Part shown: in pieces, positions 46,991 through 58,956 of the stretch
Layout of the letters: every line of letters begins with the position of its first letter
Numbering within the stretch: position 1 is the first letter of the stretch
Origin: Ulota crispa
Taxonomy: Eukaryota > Streptophyta > Bryopsida > Orthotrichales > Orthotrichaceae
Length of the DNA stretch: 64,000 bases
Assembly (NCBI GenBank): GCA_963920765.1
Contig: OY987245.1
Location: 10,928,727-10,992,726 of the forward strand
Reading direction: 5' to 3'
Notes under the pieces: generated by a model
What the model was told of the DNA's origin: nothing
The model's input: the letters and a program-made list of their open reading frames with translations, nothing else
The model's database searches: none
Translations under genes and position numbers: made by a program

Positions 46991-49193
46991 TACAGAAATT
47001 AGGAAAATCTTGATAGACATCCCTAAATCTTGGGATATTTTGATGAATATCCTTGAATTTTTGGAAATTGCAAGAGATATCCTTGTAGAAGTGTTAGAGA
47101 TGGTACAATCACCAATATTTATGGTTGTCACAAAACAAGTGGCTTGTGTGCCTACGCCATGGCAAGTACATGATTGTGTGTTTAATGTGGCTGCAAGAGT
47201 TACAGGTGATTGCAAGAATGACATGTCTTGCTTTCTGTCCCCTTCACCTCCTGCGAGTGGTTTTTGGGTCCTATCTTTTGCAGTTTTAATCATTTTGACT
47301 TAAAATTTCAGAGTAAGGTGAACATGAAAGTTATCAACATTCAATATTTTTTTGTTTTATTTTAATTATTTTACTATTTTTAAGTGGACCCCAATTGCAT
47401 GTCTACCTTGGTGGTTTTGGTGGTTTTTAGTACTATTTTGGATTGAAAAAAGCAATTCTCATGCCACAAATCAGGGAAGTTGTTCATTAGGAAGCATTAC
47501 ATAGATCTAAAGATTAGTTTTATGAAACTCAAAAAAATTTGCCCTGCACATTGTCTCAAAGTGGGCATCCTTTCTCCCTCCATTGGTGAAAGACAAAAAC
47601 CTTTCTCCAAAAAGCACTTGCATCATTTAAGCTAATGAGAAAGATAAAAAATGACTAGTTTTTTTTTTTTTTTTTTGATTTTTTTACTATTTTCTAAAAA
47701 GCAAAAAGGAAATTGTCTTTTTATTGGTAATTTTTGTCCCTCTATTTTTGTGCATAACTTTTAGAATAAAAAATTCCTAGTTTTGAATTTTCATAAGTTT
47801 GCTATTTTAAGTGCTTTGCAAATTTTCCATATTTTATTTTATTTTTTAAAAATTATTTCAAAAGCTCATAGTACTATCTAGTACTACCAGTTTTAAGGGT
47901 CTTTGAGACAAAACTAGCAAGTCATTCTTGCAACTACCCTTACCCATATTTTATTATTTGCCACATAACAAGCAATATTTCATGTTTTGTATGTGCAACA
48001 AACGCAACTTTGACATTGTGATGCTTGCATGCCAACACCATTTGATGTCATATAGAAAGAATTAAACAACAATATGGCTAAAGACGTGATTGCTAAAACT
48101 TGCAAGCTTGATATTTGCAAAGCTCTTTGCAACCTTTACACTCTCAAGGGTGTCCCCACAATTTCTAAAATATCATGGGTATTTGTCAAAATATTGAAAA
48201 ATACAAGAGTACTTTGTCAAAAATTTCCAAAAAGTTATTGTATGCTTGCAAACTACAAACCAATCATGAAATGGATGGAGTTGCTCGATCCCCAAAGGTC
48301 CAAGCCCATTTTTCCTCAAATAAATCATTCAAAACTACCGTTTCTAGTTATTTGGTCCCAAGAACATTATTTTCTATTCTATAAACCTAACCATGAGATC
48401 TTGCATTACATTTGTGCTAGAAGACATGGTGAAAGTTTTGTGAGGTTTGACTATATAAATTGAGGGATATGATCATTTGAAGTTAGTATAACAATTATTT
48501 TGACCTCTTCTCATAATTTCCTAGCCCCTTTGATTGCATGTTGTGGACATTTTATGCCCTATGGGTGCTAAAAAGATTTGTTTGACATGCTCTAAATTAT
48601 TTTAAGCACATCCCCATTAGTTTTCATGACTAATGGAGACATGTAACACACCCTAGATGGCCCAACATTGCAAACATGCGCTAGAAATTCACACCACATT
48701 GAGGTTTTTTGCAAACCAAATTTTTAAGAGATATTTTACAAAAAGAAATTCCAAATTGTGGATCAGGAGATTTTAGCTTTGTTGACAATTCCAAAAAAAA
48801 TCAAATCAAATTCAAATCACTATTAGCTATTGCAATTCAAAGGTTAACGTATTTATCTAATATAATAATTTATTTATCCAATATAATAACTTATTTATCT
48901 AATACAACATTGCTTTGGATATACTCCAACAAAGGGTCACGCTTTTGTTGGTTGCCCTTGAGAAAAGTGAAGGGAAATTGGCATGCTTGATTTGCCGCTT
49001 GATCAAAAAATCTCCAAATTTCCTCATAACTTTTGAACAATAAATCTAATTTCATTATAAACAAATTATGTCCATGCATAACCCTTGCAAAACTCTATCC
49101 ATTTCTTTTGAAAATATTGGTAAAAAAATCCTAGTAGCATAAGCTTGCCCAAAATCCATTTTGTTCCTTGTAGGAATTGTGGTCCTTTAGGGT
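46991..49193. other. AT-rich spacer, no gene seen
   Basis: A poly(T) run lies at 47660-47677 and a TTATTTATC(T/C)AATA repeat at 48850-48905. Two stretches, 46991-47100 and 48140-48240, carry words of the type GATATCCTTG and CTAAAATATCATGGGTATTTG that recall the AATTTCATGGATA MITEs. The end at 49141-49193 is the right terminus of another TTAA-family relative. Confidence 0.4.
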
Positions 49194-49197
49194 TTAA

Positions 49198-49427
49198 CCC
49201 TTGAGCGCCCAAAGTTATTTTAGGATTTAGGAGAAAATGGGGGGTTTAATGGCCACCACACCTTGGAAAATTACATTTAGAAAAAGTGACCATAGGATTT
49301 GAAAAAGGATTACCTTCTCTATTGATGGGGACTAGCCATGACTGTTTTCACCGTACAAATTAAGAGAAAAAGCAAGATAAAGTTGTGGGCCCCAACAACA
49401 AAATCCTATTGCTGGGGCGCTTAAGGG
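49198..49427. mobile_element. TTAA-family MITE, 230 bp
   Basis: It starts CCCTTGAGCGCCCAAAG after TTAA (49194-49197) and ends GCTGGGGCGCTTAAGGG before TTAA (49428-49431). Both target copies are exact. Confidence 0.85.
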
Positions 49428-49647
49428 TTAAGATCTATTGAAATCCCTTCTAATGGTAAGAGGTTAGCTTCCTTTTCTCACAAGATTTCACCTACAACAA
49501 ACGACAATCCAAAGCCTCGGGTCCAAAGCCTAGATTCCAAAGGGTTGCAACCTCAAAAAGCTTATTATATATCATAATTTCTTTAATGATTATGATTGGG
49601 CATTAGTGTATTGATTTCAAGCCGCGTGTAAACAAATTACTCCTTAA

Positions 49648-49893
49648 CTCTTAAATCCTAAAGGATGTTGCCTACCAAAAGTGTTGGCTGGATTCATATG
49701 AGGACCATTTAGTATTTGCAAAAATGGTTTTATGATAAATGTTAAAAATTTCTCAAAAAATCCTAGTTAATGGGTAGTATGTTTATGACATGGCTTTAAA
49801 TCTATAGCTCCAATGGAATTCATGTGCTACCCAAGTATCCCATCTGTATACAACATACAACAACGTATACAATACAACAACATCCTTTAGGGG
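49648..49893. mobile_element. Probable TTAA-family MITE, 246 bp
   Basis: Left flank TTAA (49644-49647) is followed by CTCTTAAATCCTAAAGGATG; the right end CATCCTTTAGGGG is followed by TTAA (49894-49897). The inner CCTAAAGGATG is complementary to the right end. Confidence 0.6.
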
Positions 49894-50570
49894 TTAATGT
49901 GAGCAAAGTTCAAAATGATGTTTTGATGTTGTAATCAATGATCATAAGGGACCCACCTCTAAGAGTGCAAGGAGGTTTGAAGCATGTTTGTTTTGAAGCT
50001 TTTCGGGGCAAAATAAAATCATGGCTTAGATCATTCTTAAAGGTGAGATCCTCATTTTCCAAGTCTTTATTATTTTCACCCCTACATGAATAAATTCAAA
50101 GCATTGCACAAAACTCATGAAGCATCCACTGACCAAACTTGTTACATGGTTGAAGAAGATACAAAATTTTCTTTTTAGACATTTTTGGATGTATTTTATA
50201 TGTTTCATACAATTGTTATGGTAAGGGCATCCTCAATGTACTTAATGAACTTGTTTAGCATACAAAATTTGATTTTTTAATACATTAGCTTCTCCAGCAT
50301 TGGGTGTCAATGGGTCTAACACTCCATACTTAGAAGATAATTGCTCTTGGCTCCTCAAAATATTTTCATGGCACTCCATCTTAGTGTGTTAATCAATGGT
50401 CCTTCAAAACATTATTTACCCAAAATTTAGTGAGCTTTAAACTACATTCCATTAGTGATTGATCATAGTATAGGACACATTTGGTGAGCAAGGATGGATA
50501 ACAAGAGTTTTATAGGCTATGCAAAGTTTTAGTGTGTCAAACATTGTTTGTGGAAGTGCTAATGGTCTTA

Positions 50571-50934
50571 GGGCGGCTTCAGACTATGACTGGCCAAGTC
50601 GAGAGGCTGTCAAATTGAGTGACCAAACTTTGCTGAGAGGCCAAGCAAATCTGCTGAAAATAAACAATAAATGTTGAAATTGATAACAATAAATGCTGAA
50701 ACTGATGGCCTCTCGCCCATAGTTTGGATCCAGCATTTTGCTGGACCCAAACTCTTGCCCAAAGGCCATCAATCTTGGATGATAAAGTGCTGCCATGTAG
50801 GCAAATGGTGGATGATGGCCTTTGGAGATTGGCCTCTAGTGTGAAAGCTTGAGCAATCGAACTCTCGATTTCGTGCAATATGATTGGTGCAAACCAACGG
50901 CCTCTTGACCTTTGGCCATAGTGTGAAGCCGCCT
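50571..50934. mobile_element. MITE with GGGCGGCTTCA ends
   Basis: It starts GGGCGGCTTCAGACTATG and ends CATAGTGTGAAGCCGCC. TTA lies at 50568-50570 and at 50935-50937, the 3-base target of PIF/Harbinger. Inside, GGCCTCTCG-type words are inverted around 50580-50710, and two near-identical 20-base words ending AATGTTGAAATTGATAAC lie in tandem. Confidence 0.75.
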
Positions 50935-51273
50935 TTAGCAGCTACAAGGGAACATCAAGGCCATGCACTTAGACGCAATGTAGAGGTGAGTATTTAAGCA
51001 AATGGTGGGTGCTTCCGTCTCTCTCCAAATCCCCTCATTTCTCTTTGTATGGACCCCATATTGAAAAAGCTCTACTACAAGTCAAATGGTAAAAACTTGT
51101 TTCTTTTTGCAATTGTTTATTTTTACCCAATTTATTCATGGTAGACTAATTGAAGGTCTTCAAAAGTCCAATTATGAATACCAAACTTGGTTCATCATGG
51201 TAACTTTCTAAATTTGAGTATTTTTTCCAAGGTAAAATTTTTGAAAATTTTTGCCCTTGATCCACATGAAGGG

Positions 51274-51544
51274 TGTTGTGATAGAGCTACAGACTCTAAA
51301 GAAAGTGTTGGGAATAGAAAACACAACGAGGACACAAAAAAGATATAACAAAGTATGCAAGGAGAAGAAGTAACAAGTGTTATCATCCAAGTAGGATTTC
51401 CCTACTATATACAAGGGAAGACCAAAGATAGAAAGTAAAAGTCCTTCTCTACTATTGGTCCATGAGATTCCTTTACTAAAGTAAACGCCAATGAACTCTA
51501 GTTAACTATGTGTAGAGCGTATTAATAGAATATTTATCTCAACA
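51274..51544 (-). repeat. LTR (3' LTR of the Copia element)
   Basis: On the + strand it reads TGTTGTGATAG... to ...TTATCTCAACA. A purine-rich tract lies just inside it on the - strand (AGCGAGGAGGAG, 51545-51556) and fits the polypurine primer site. Confidence 0.93.
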
Positions 51545-51793
51545 CTCCTCCTCGCTTGACACATAATTGCATGGAATCCTAAATAACAATGTTCTATATG
51601 ATTATTCCCATAATCATGTAAGATATACGGTTGTTGCCTCATTAAAATCTTATCCGGGAAAACCTTGTTAATAATCAAGGATAAAACCATAGATGAAAGA
51701 AAAAGAGTACAACACCTTCAACAATCCATTCACACGGTAAAACCCAATGGGAAAAATCCATGGAAGGATGGCAAAGGTTCCTATAATATAAGT

Positions 51794-52351
51794 CTATTGA
51801 ATCTTTTGCTTCAAAGTATTGAGTCGCCGCATTCCAATGTCATGAATAAATCGACGATGAGTATATGATAATAGGATTGAAACCAACATCAACGTACCCA
51901 GTGATTTTTGGGGTTCCACCATTGGTGTAGTGCAAGCCCAAGTCTTCTGTGTCTTTGAGGTATTGTAGTAGATGCTTAACTCCATTCTAATGACGCACTC
52001 CAGATTTTTGGATGTGCCTAGCAAGCACCCTTTGGCAAAAGAAATATCTAGGCATTTGTATGTAAACAAGTACAAAAGAGCTCCTACGGCTGCAAGGTAT
52101 CTGTTCATGTCATAGAACTCCTCCTCCTCCTCGCAAAGACGGTAGGGATCATCAAATGTTCTACTTTGTCCCATCATGGGGGCGGAAAGTGGACTAACTT
52201 GGTTCACATGGAACCTCTTCAACAAAGTTTGAATATAAGTGATTTGATGGAGAAAAATACTCTCATTAGGTAAATAAGCCACTTGAAGTCCTAGGCAGAA
52301 AGTAGTTTTGCCTAGCAATTTCACCTCAAATTGAGTGGTAAGTAAGCTCAT
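51794..52351 (-). pseudogene. Copia polymerase fragment: end of reverse transcriptase and connection
   Basis: The frame contains FEVKLLGKTTFCLGLQVAYL and YIQTLLKRFHVNQVSPLSAP, which are typical of the Copia reverse-transcriptase end. Downstream the match to RNase H is broken. Just upstream, at about 52390-52401, the place of the catalytic YVDD motif reads HVDS, so the active site is lost. Confidence 0.8.
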
Positions 52352-52547
52352 GGCATGTTTACAAGCGCTCGGGTGCCTACAAGGTTAAGACTATCCACAT
52401 GTACTGAAATAACAACAAAACCAATAGTCTCCTTCAAAATGAAGAGACATGGTAGAGTTTGATCATGTTGGAACTTGTGGTAAAGCAAGAAGTTACATAA
52501 GTGCTTATACTACATCTTACCGGCTTGTTTAGACCATAGAGGACTTT

Positions 52548-52844
52548 CTAGAGTTTGAGTCCAGAATAGAATCTCTGAGTATCCTTTGGAGGGATCTCCA
52601 AGAAGAAGTCAAGTGAGGGCCTAATATATATGTCAACATCTAAGGGACCAAAAAGATAGGTAGTTATGACATCAAGGAGTTGGGTGACTAAGGAGTACTG
52701 TACAGCCATACCTAACAAATAGTGGAAAGTGCCCAAGTCCATATGAGGAGAATATGTGAAGTTATAATCCACTCCAAGTCTTGAGTGAATTCTTGGGCAA
52801 CTAAATGGATTTTGTACTGAATGACATACCCTTGGGCATTTCAT
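52548..52844 (-). pseudogene. Copia polymerase fragment: start of reverse transcriptase
   Basis: The block DVITTYLFGPLDVDIYIRPS corresponds to the conserved Copia reverse-transcriptase block with the usual form DVKTAYLYG. It is separated from the later fragment by a frame break. Confidence 0.75.
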
Positions 52845-52960
52845 TTCTCGATAAAAATAAGTTTGAAATTGATAGGCTTACTAGGGAGGTTAGTGACTAA
52901 GGGACCAAAGACACCATGCTTCATAAGGGAAAAATTCTTAGTATTCAAGGCTTCTAACTA

Positions 52961-53272
52961 TTAGGGCCAGTCGAAACTTGCTTTGGCGTCATCTAGTGTA
53001 ACAGGATCAAAACCAAAGCTAGTAATCCGGGTGACAAAGGTGAGCACATAGTTAGTTTTGGCTGGGGTACAGATAAAGGATTGATCATAGTCAGAAGGGA
53101 ACAAGAGATTATTTTGAAGACTGAGAGGGTTGGTCCGGGGTACTTTGGAAGAAGGTAGGATTGAGTTTGGATCAAGGCTGTGCTTCTGAGGCAAAATAGT
53201 GACTAGTGAAGGACCAATACTGGGGAGTGGATTGCTAGTGACCCTAGTGGTATTACTGAAATCATCAGGCAA
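52961..53272 (-). pseudogene. Copia polyprotein linker between integrase and reverse transcriptase
   Basis: A proline/serine-rich stretch ends in LDDAKASFDWP, the kind of sequence that precedes the reverse transcriptase in Copia polyproteins. Recognition rests on position and composition. Confidence 0.5.
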
Positions 53273-53359
53273 ATTTTCAGCAAGGAACTTGAGCTGCAGA
53301 AGCTTAGAAACTTCTAAATGAGCAATGATAGTTCAAGGATTAGGGTTTAGAATGAAGGT

Positions 53360-54152
53360 CTATGGAGTCCAAAATCCCAAACTTGGACTAGGTTTGGGGG
53401 TTGCTATGGATGGAAACTGGGTTTCCTCAAATTGACAAATTTGGAATCTTGCTATTTGAAAAGTCCCAATTGAGGGAATGACATAGCAAATAATACAAGG
53501 GTATATATACTCTTGACGGTAAGTACCAACTGTCTTCTTATGAGGCTCTGCTACGGGGACCCAAACACGGCACCCAAAGGTTTTCAAATGAGCAATATTA
53601 GGAACTTGTCCTGTTGCTAGCTCCAAAGGAGAATGATCATTGAACAGAGTAGGACGGAACTTAAGTAGCATAACTAATAGTTTTGGAAAGATCATGTTCC
53701 TAGTACTCAACAGTGATACCTCAAAATGCGTTTCAAAAGCATCAACAAGGACAAAAAAATACCTGAAGGATTCTGATGGAAGGTTGATGGGTCCACAAAC
53801 ATCACCTTGCAATCTTTCAAGTCTTGGTGGCAACTTTGTTGTTAGTTTCCATCGCAATGGCCTTTGGATTAGCTTTCTTTGAGAGCAAGCAACACAGTCA
53901 CCCATATTAATATACATCACTGGGGCAAACTTTATGTCATGTGAGTATTGGTAGTATGTGCCAAAACATCATGGTTCCGGGATGTCCCAACTTGCCATGC
54001 CACATCCCAATCTTGGTTGGGGAAATCACAGAGAAAACAGATCCCCTGGGATATTTACTTGTGAGTTGACTGTCATCAATAGGGCTTGTAGCACTACTTG
54101 AAATCTTCAATCCATACAAGTCATTGGCTCCCGCAATCATGTGTGATGGCAA
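53360..54152 (-). pseudogene. Copia integrase fragments
   Basis: Two frames, 53937-54152 and 53360-53920, cover the integrase. The first holds HGKLGHPG, the histidine part of the pre-integrase zinc domain; the second holds CVACSQ and the core opening LQGDVCGPINLPS with FFVLVDAF. The later part of the catalytic core is missing: the frame passes directly to the NDHSPLELATG block, so the second and third acidic residues are not present. Confidence 0.8.
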
Positions 54153-54387
54153 GGAATTGCGGCCCTTACCTGAGCTCTAAGACTTCTTCATCATTCCTCA
54201 CCTTGGTGTGGACATGGATCCCATTAGCTCTAAGATCCCGGTAGTTGATCAGACTCCGGGGAGCTTTAGGAGAGTACGTTGCATGTGTACATTTGAGGGG
54301 GGTCCCCCCAGGCAATATTATAGTTGCTTGGCCCTCACAGAATTGGAAATTCCGTCTTCCAGCAATTGTGATAACATCATAGTTTTG

Positions 54388-54690
54388 CTAGGCTTCAGCT
54401 ACATGGCTGGAAAAGATAAAGTACTTTGGATCTCGCAAGATCGTATGGGTGGTGATGTTGTTCAACAAAGTAAAATCACATTGTACCTTGGACTTATCCA
54501 TGCTCACCATATAATTTTCGGGATCTACACTATCTAGTGATGGAGCATCTAGTGTATGACTTTCCCTATTCCTGAACTTAAGCTGCTGCAACTCCTCATA
54601 CATTTTTACAAAGTACTGTGGAATTCTACAATCCTTAGTTAAGTGTCCAAGCCTACTATAGGTATGACAAACACAAGTGTCACACTAAGA
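54388..54690 (-). pseudogene. Copia gag/protease region with degraded zinc knuckle
   Basis: At about 54629-54675 the - strand carries a zinc-knuckle relic CHTYSRLGHLTKDC in which the second cysteine of the CCHC pattern is a tyrosine. The frame at 54388-54603 follows it in the polyprotein order and would correspond to the start of the protease region, though no active-site motif is clear. Confidence 0.55.
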
Positions 54691-55277
54691 CTTAGAATTA
54701 TCACTCTTAGTATTTCCAAAGCTAGGTTTTTCAAATAATTTATCTTTGGATTTTGAGGAAGACTGTCAAGGTTGATTACACTTTAATTGTTGTTTCCTTG
54801 TGCCACGTGGTTTTTGTCTTGCCATTTCCAGAATATGTGATTCTTTCACAGGTTTGAACTCAGCATTCTTCAATAGAAGCAGTTGTTGCTTCTCTACAAG
54901 CAAGAGATGAGACATTAACTTGGAATGAGTTTTGAAATTCATATTGCGGTACAGTTAGGCTAAAAGAGCAGAAGCTGGAGGAAAGGTAGATAGAGTCTTA
55001 TCTATAAGTTCTTCCTCCTCAATCTTCTCTCCACAAAGTCGCAGTTGGGCTACAATGCAATGAAGCTCCACGTTGAAAGCCAAGGCACAGCCATGCTGAG
55101 AGATAAAGTAAAACAATGCAAGAGGGGGAGCAACAAAAACATTGAACTAATCTCCAAAAGTAGTAGTCACAGCAACACAGCTCCAATGCTGTATGTTGCT
55201 ACAGAAAGCACAAGTAAAAACTGCTATAACCAATCTATAACAAAAGAAAGATGCTATATAGAGAAATGTAGAGATTT

Positions 55278-55289
55278 GTGCTGATAACG
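55278..55289 (-). other. Primer-binding-site candidate of the Copia element
   Basis: Next to the 5' LTR the - strand reads GTTATCAGCAC, close to the initiator-tRNA primer site common in plant Copia elements (TGGTATCAGAGC). It departs from it at several bases. Confidence 0.6.
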
Positions 55290-55560
55290 TGTTGTGATAG
55301 AGCTACAAACTCTAAAGAAAGTGTTGGGAATAGAAAACACAACAAGGACAAAAAAGAGATATAACAAAGAATGCAAGGAGAAGAAGTAACAAGTGTTATC
55401 ATCCAAGTAGGGTTTCCCTACTATATACAAGGGAAGACCAAAGATAGAAAGTAAAAGTCCTTCTTTACTATTAGTCCATGGGATCCCCTTACTAAAGTAA
55501 ACGCCAGTGAACTCTAGTTAACTGTGTGTAGAGTGTATTAAGAAAATACTTATCTCAACA
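55290..55560 (-). repeat. LTR (5' LTR of the Copia element)
   Basis: It is the second copy of the 271-bp repeat, with the same TGTTGTGATAG and TCTCAACA ends and about 15-17 differences from the first copy. Confidence 0.93.
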
Positions 55561-55870
55561 AAGGGAGAGGAAGAATTTGGAAAAGATGGAGGCAAGCCCC
55601 CTATTCACTAAAAAAACTCAACTCCAAGATGCCTCTACTGCACTACTGTACTGAGCTGCCGAGCAGCACTCTTTATGCAATTTATTTTACCAAAGTCTTT
55701 TACAACTCAAAAAATGTGAATTTTAAGTGTTAAATTTAAGAATTTTAGCTTTTTAATAGTGTTCTATAGTCACTTGAGTTAAAAGTGAAAATCATACTTG
55801 GGATCACTATTGTTGCAGTACAAGGGAACATGAAGTTTGAGCACACTAAATCTTTGACTTGCTGGACTTA

Positions 55871-56288
55871 GAGCATCTCCAATGCAGTTGTAAAAGAGGC
55901 AGGCAAAAGCTTGTGCAGTGGTTTAAACAGGACTTGAGCAAAAACATGGGCTCCAATGCAGCAGGTAAACCATACTGCATTTTTTAGGACTCCCCACATA
56001 AGAACCCCTCCCTTGTAAATTTTCACTATTTGGAAAGTCCTGCATACCACTCCAGCTCTGCCACTCACGCAATTTCAAGGAATTTTAGATACTTTTGACA
56101 TGAATCAGTCACACATAAGCACTTAAAAAAACATAAACTATTAAAAACTCATGTTTAGTGAGTGTCAGAGCTTGTTTGCATTGGGGGCTGCTTGGCTTGG
56201 AAAAGCCCCTAGTCTGTAATTAGGCCGATGTCAGCCACGGTCTAACAGCTTATCGGGAGCCTATTTCCGACCAGGATTGGGGATGCCC
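55871..56288. mobile_element. Harbinger-like MITE, TTA target
   Basis: It starts GAGCATCTCCAATGCAG and ends GATTGGGGATGCCC, with TTA on both sides (55868-55870, 56289-56291). The interior is non-coding. Confidence 0.75.
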
Positions 56289-56939
56289 TTAGTAACTTTG
56301 ACCCCTTGATTTTGGGACCAAGTTGAAAAAGCAAAGTTTTTGACAAGCCAAAAATGTGAGAGGTTTGAAATTCACCATTAATCCCGAAAGGACCAAGTGG
56401 CTGTTCAATAACCAATTGAGAACTCAAGTAGGGTCATATGGAGTCAAATTTTATTAGATGTTCTCAAAATTGTAACATAAGGTACAAATATGCATCCCTC
56501 AAGTGGAAATGTAAATTTTTCCCCAATTGGATGCCCGATTCAAAAATTATGTTGCCCAAAAGAAATTGGGCAACTCGGGCAATTTGGGCATCTTTGCAAA
56601 ATCTTATGCTAAAATTCTCATCAACTTTTGAAATTTGGTATAAATGTAACTAATCAAATATGGTATAAAATTGTCAAAAAAATAATTGAGCTCTCAAATC
56701 ACATTTGAAGAGGAGTCAAATTTTGTTTGGGCTATTTCAAGAAAATTTATTTTCTTCTAACTTCAAGCTCTATTATCTTGTAATTTATAAGTTCAAAGCT
56801 CTTGAAACTTTTTTCACATATTTTGAACGTTTGTCTCTAACATTTCCCCATTCAAGTTTCAAAATAAGTGACTTCCTCATTGCTCAATAAATCATGAAAA
56901 AACGACTAGTGTCTTGTTAGTTCACTTAACCCTTAAACA

Positions 56940-57296
56940 CCAAGGAGGACATTTTTAATCTTTCGGCTCTAAAAAAAATGTATGATAGAAAAAAGCCATT
57001 TTTTATTTGACTTTTTCACAAGTGATCATAAACAAATGATCCATTAAGGAAGGCAAAATATTACTTCATTAGATGCACTCTTATTTTTAGATAGTCCAAA
57101 TTGTGAGAAGTTTTAGATACACAATGTTAAGTCCCAAACTGCCCTTCTTGCAATATTCATGAAAGCACCATTTACTCTTGACTTTTGCAACTATAGGAAA
57201 TAATATTATAATTGTTGGGCACTTATGAGAGTTCTACAAAATAGTGTAGACAATTGTAGCTAGGCTAGTAACAATGACCAATCCAGCATTTAAGGA
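56940..57296. mobile_element. TTAA-family MITE, 357 bp
   Basis: It starts CCCTTAAACACCAAGG after TTAA (56936-56939) and ends CCAGCATTTAAGGA before TTAA (57297-57300). From 57301 to about 57704 another family member may follow, ending CCTTTAGGGG before TTAA. Confidence 0.75.
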
Positions 57297-57894
57297 TTAA
57301 CCTCCTTGCATTACAGGGTGATTTAGAATAAGCTAGATTCCATATTTGGTAAGAAAATTTTCATGAGTGAACCTAACAGCAAATACTTATGAATAGTCAA
57401 AAACCTTATTTTTGTGTAGAGCAAAAAATCTACTCCAAGAGGGCTCAAAGTTTACTGACCTTGTTTTGCTAGAATGAAAAAAAGTTGTTTTCTCACTTCA
57501 AATGAAACAATCTTACAATCCACGCAGTCAACGGGCTGAATTTTTTGCACACATTAATTTATTTGCTTAGAACACTTTTTATACGGTTGAAATTCAGAAG
57601 AAAAAAAAATTCATTCTCAATGATGGGCAATGCACTTGTGAATGTACTAAAAGCTGACAATTTCTAAGACTTTTCTCAAAAAACACCCTTGGTCCTTTAG
57701 GGGTTTAAATGGTGTAAGAGAGAATTGTGCAAGGTTAGGGCTTCACACGAGTGCATTTTCACGTTTGTGCCATTGGTTACTTAGGCTTTGCCCTTGTTCC
57801 TAATTGCTCAAATGTGAGAATGCATTTGCGTGAGACCATCACTCTACGTAAACATTGCTCAAACAAAATCTTGACTCATGTTTTTTCTAATAAG

Positions 57895-58103
57895 GTAAGT
57901 ATACACAACACCGCTCGTCAACCTAATGCCAATTAAATGTAGGTCGTCAATTCATTTTAGAACTCAAATCTAGACCCTCTATAGATAGCTTATCTTCAGA
58001 AAGATAAGCTATCTATGGAGTGTCTAGATTTGAGTTCTAAAATGAATTGACAACCTACATTTAACTGGCATTAGGTTGACAAACGGTGTTGTGTATACCA
58101 ACC
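57895..58103. repeat. Near-perfect hairpin, about 100-base arms
   Basis: The left arm contains TATACACAACACCG and CAATTCATTTTAGAACTCAA; the right arm is its near-perfect complement. The centre lies in CTTATCTTCAGAAAGATAAG (about 57988-58007), leaving almost no loop. It could be a MITE without a resolved target site or a source of double-stranded RNA. Confidence 0.88.
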
Positions 58104-58240
58104 TTAGTAGGAGTGACGTTACACATTGTGACAACACTCACCAATTTGTTACATTACAATTGCACAGTGTAACACCACTTTGCACTTTTTGTCAATACAT
58201 TCAGAAGTATAAGGATAACTGAAGATACAAAAAAAATGGA

Positions 58241-58717
58241 TCAAGCAACATTCATGACCATGAAATATTGGAGGATTACAAATTTACAACTAAAACCGGC
58301 CAAAGTTTTGAAAATTTGGTTGAATCCACCAAGGCAGGGGAAATTAGCTGGCAAAGCAGAAAATTTCTGCCCGAACACTGCTGTGGATAATTTCCCTGAT
58401 CCAGGAGGTTTGTGGTAAAAAGGGGCTTGTACAGCTGTACGGACATCAACAGTGCGGGTTGGATGACCATGAGCCCGAGATTTGCGGAACTTTAGGGCGT
58501 CAGCGGGCTGCTCAAAATCCAGGATCGCACGTGTTTCCACGTGCCGACCTCTGTATCCCACATCCCGAAGCTCATTTATGACACGCTGGGTGCTGCCCAA
58601 TGGTAAAGGAACCGCCAGCTCCGGATTGCAGACATTTTCATCTCCTCCGCGGCAGTGTTCGGGGAATTTTTTTTGGCCTTCACCAGCTAAAAACCGGCAT
58701 TTCCTGTATTCAACCCG
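58241..58717 (-). pseudogene. Unidentified open frame of about 158 codons, possible gene fragment
   Basis: The - strand stays open from about 58717 down to a stop near 58241 in a patch clearly richer in GC than its surroundings. The product would run through GSTQRVINELRDVGYRGR, LDFEQPADALKFRKSR and VDVRTAVQAPFYHKPP. The first ATG in the frame is at 58600. No family was recognised. Sequences around 58370-58400 and 58645-58680 (CCGAACACTG and complement) are inverted copies, so the patch may be captured sequence inside a transposon. Confidence 0.35.
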
Positions 58718-58956
58718 TTTTCTTCTAGACTGTGTCGGATAGTTTTTTAAATTTATACAGTAATATGCTATATTTAAAGAATTTAGTAAAATCTAACTAG
58801 TATTTTTGTCAGCAATTTCAAAATGCAACTGGTTTTTTTCCCAATTTCATGTGCTAACAATGAACTAGTAGTCGGCCGGTTTTTCTTGCACACTACTTGG
58901 CGGAGCCAGCAGCCCCGGAACCAGAAAAACTTATAGACGGCAACTGGTTAGGATTA

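Larger units (their letters stand above)
51274..55560 (-). mobile_element. Decayed Copia-type LTR retrotransposon
   Basis: Two direct LTRs of 271 bp (51274-51544, 55290-55560) bound the element, which has TG..CA ends and an exact 5-base target duplication AAGGG (51269-51273, 55561-55565). The internal order on the - strand is gag/zinc knuckle, integrase, reverse transcriptase, RNase H region, the Copia order. All frames are broken. At 4.29 kb it is shorter than usual intact Copia elements. The LTRs differ at about 15-17 positions, so the insertion is old enough to have decayed. Confidence 0.93.

Noticed and set aside
50225-50567. Harbinger-like element beginning GGGCATCCTCAATG after TAA
   Set aside because: A left end is suggestive but no matching right end was found before the next element, so borders cannot be supported.
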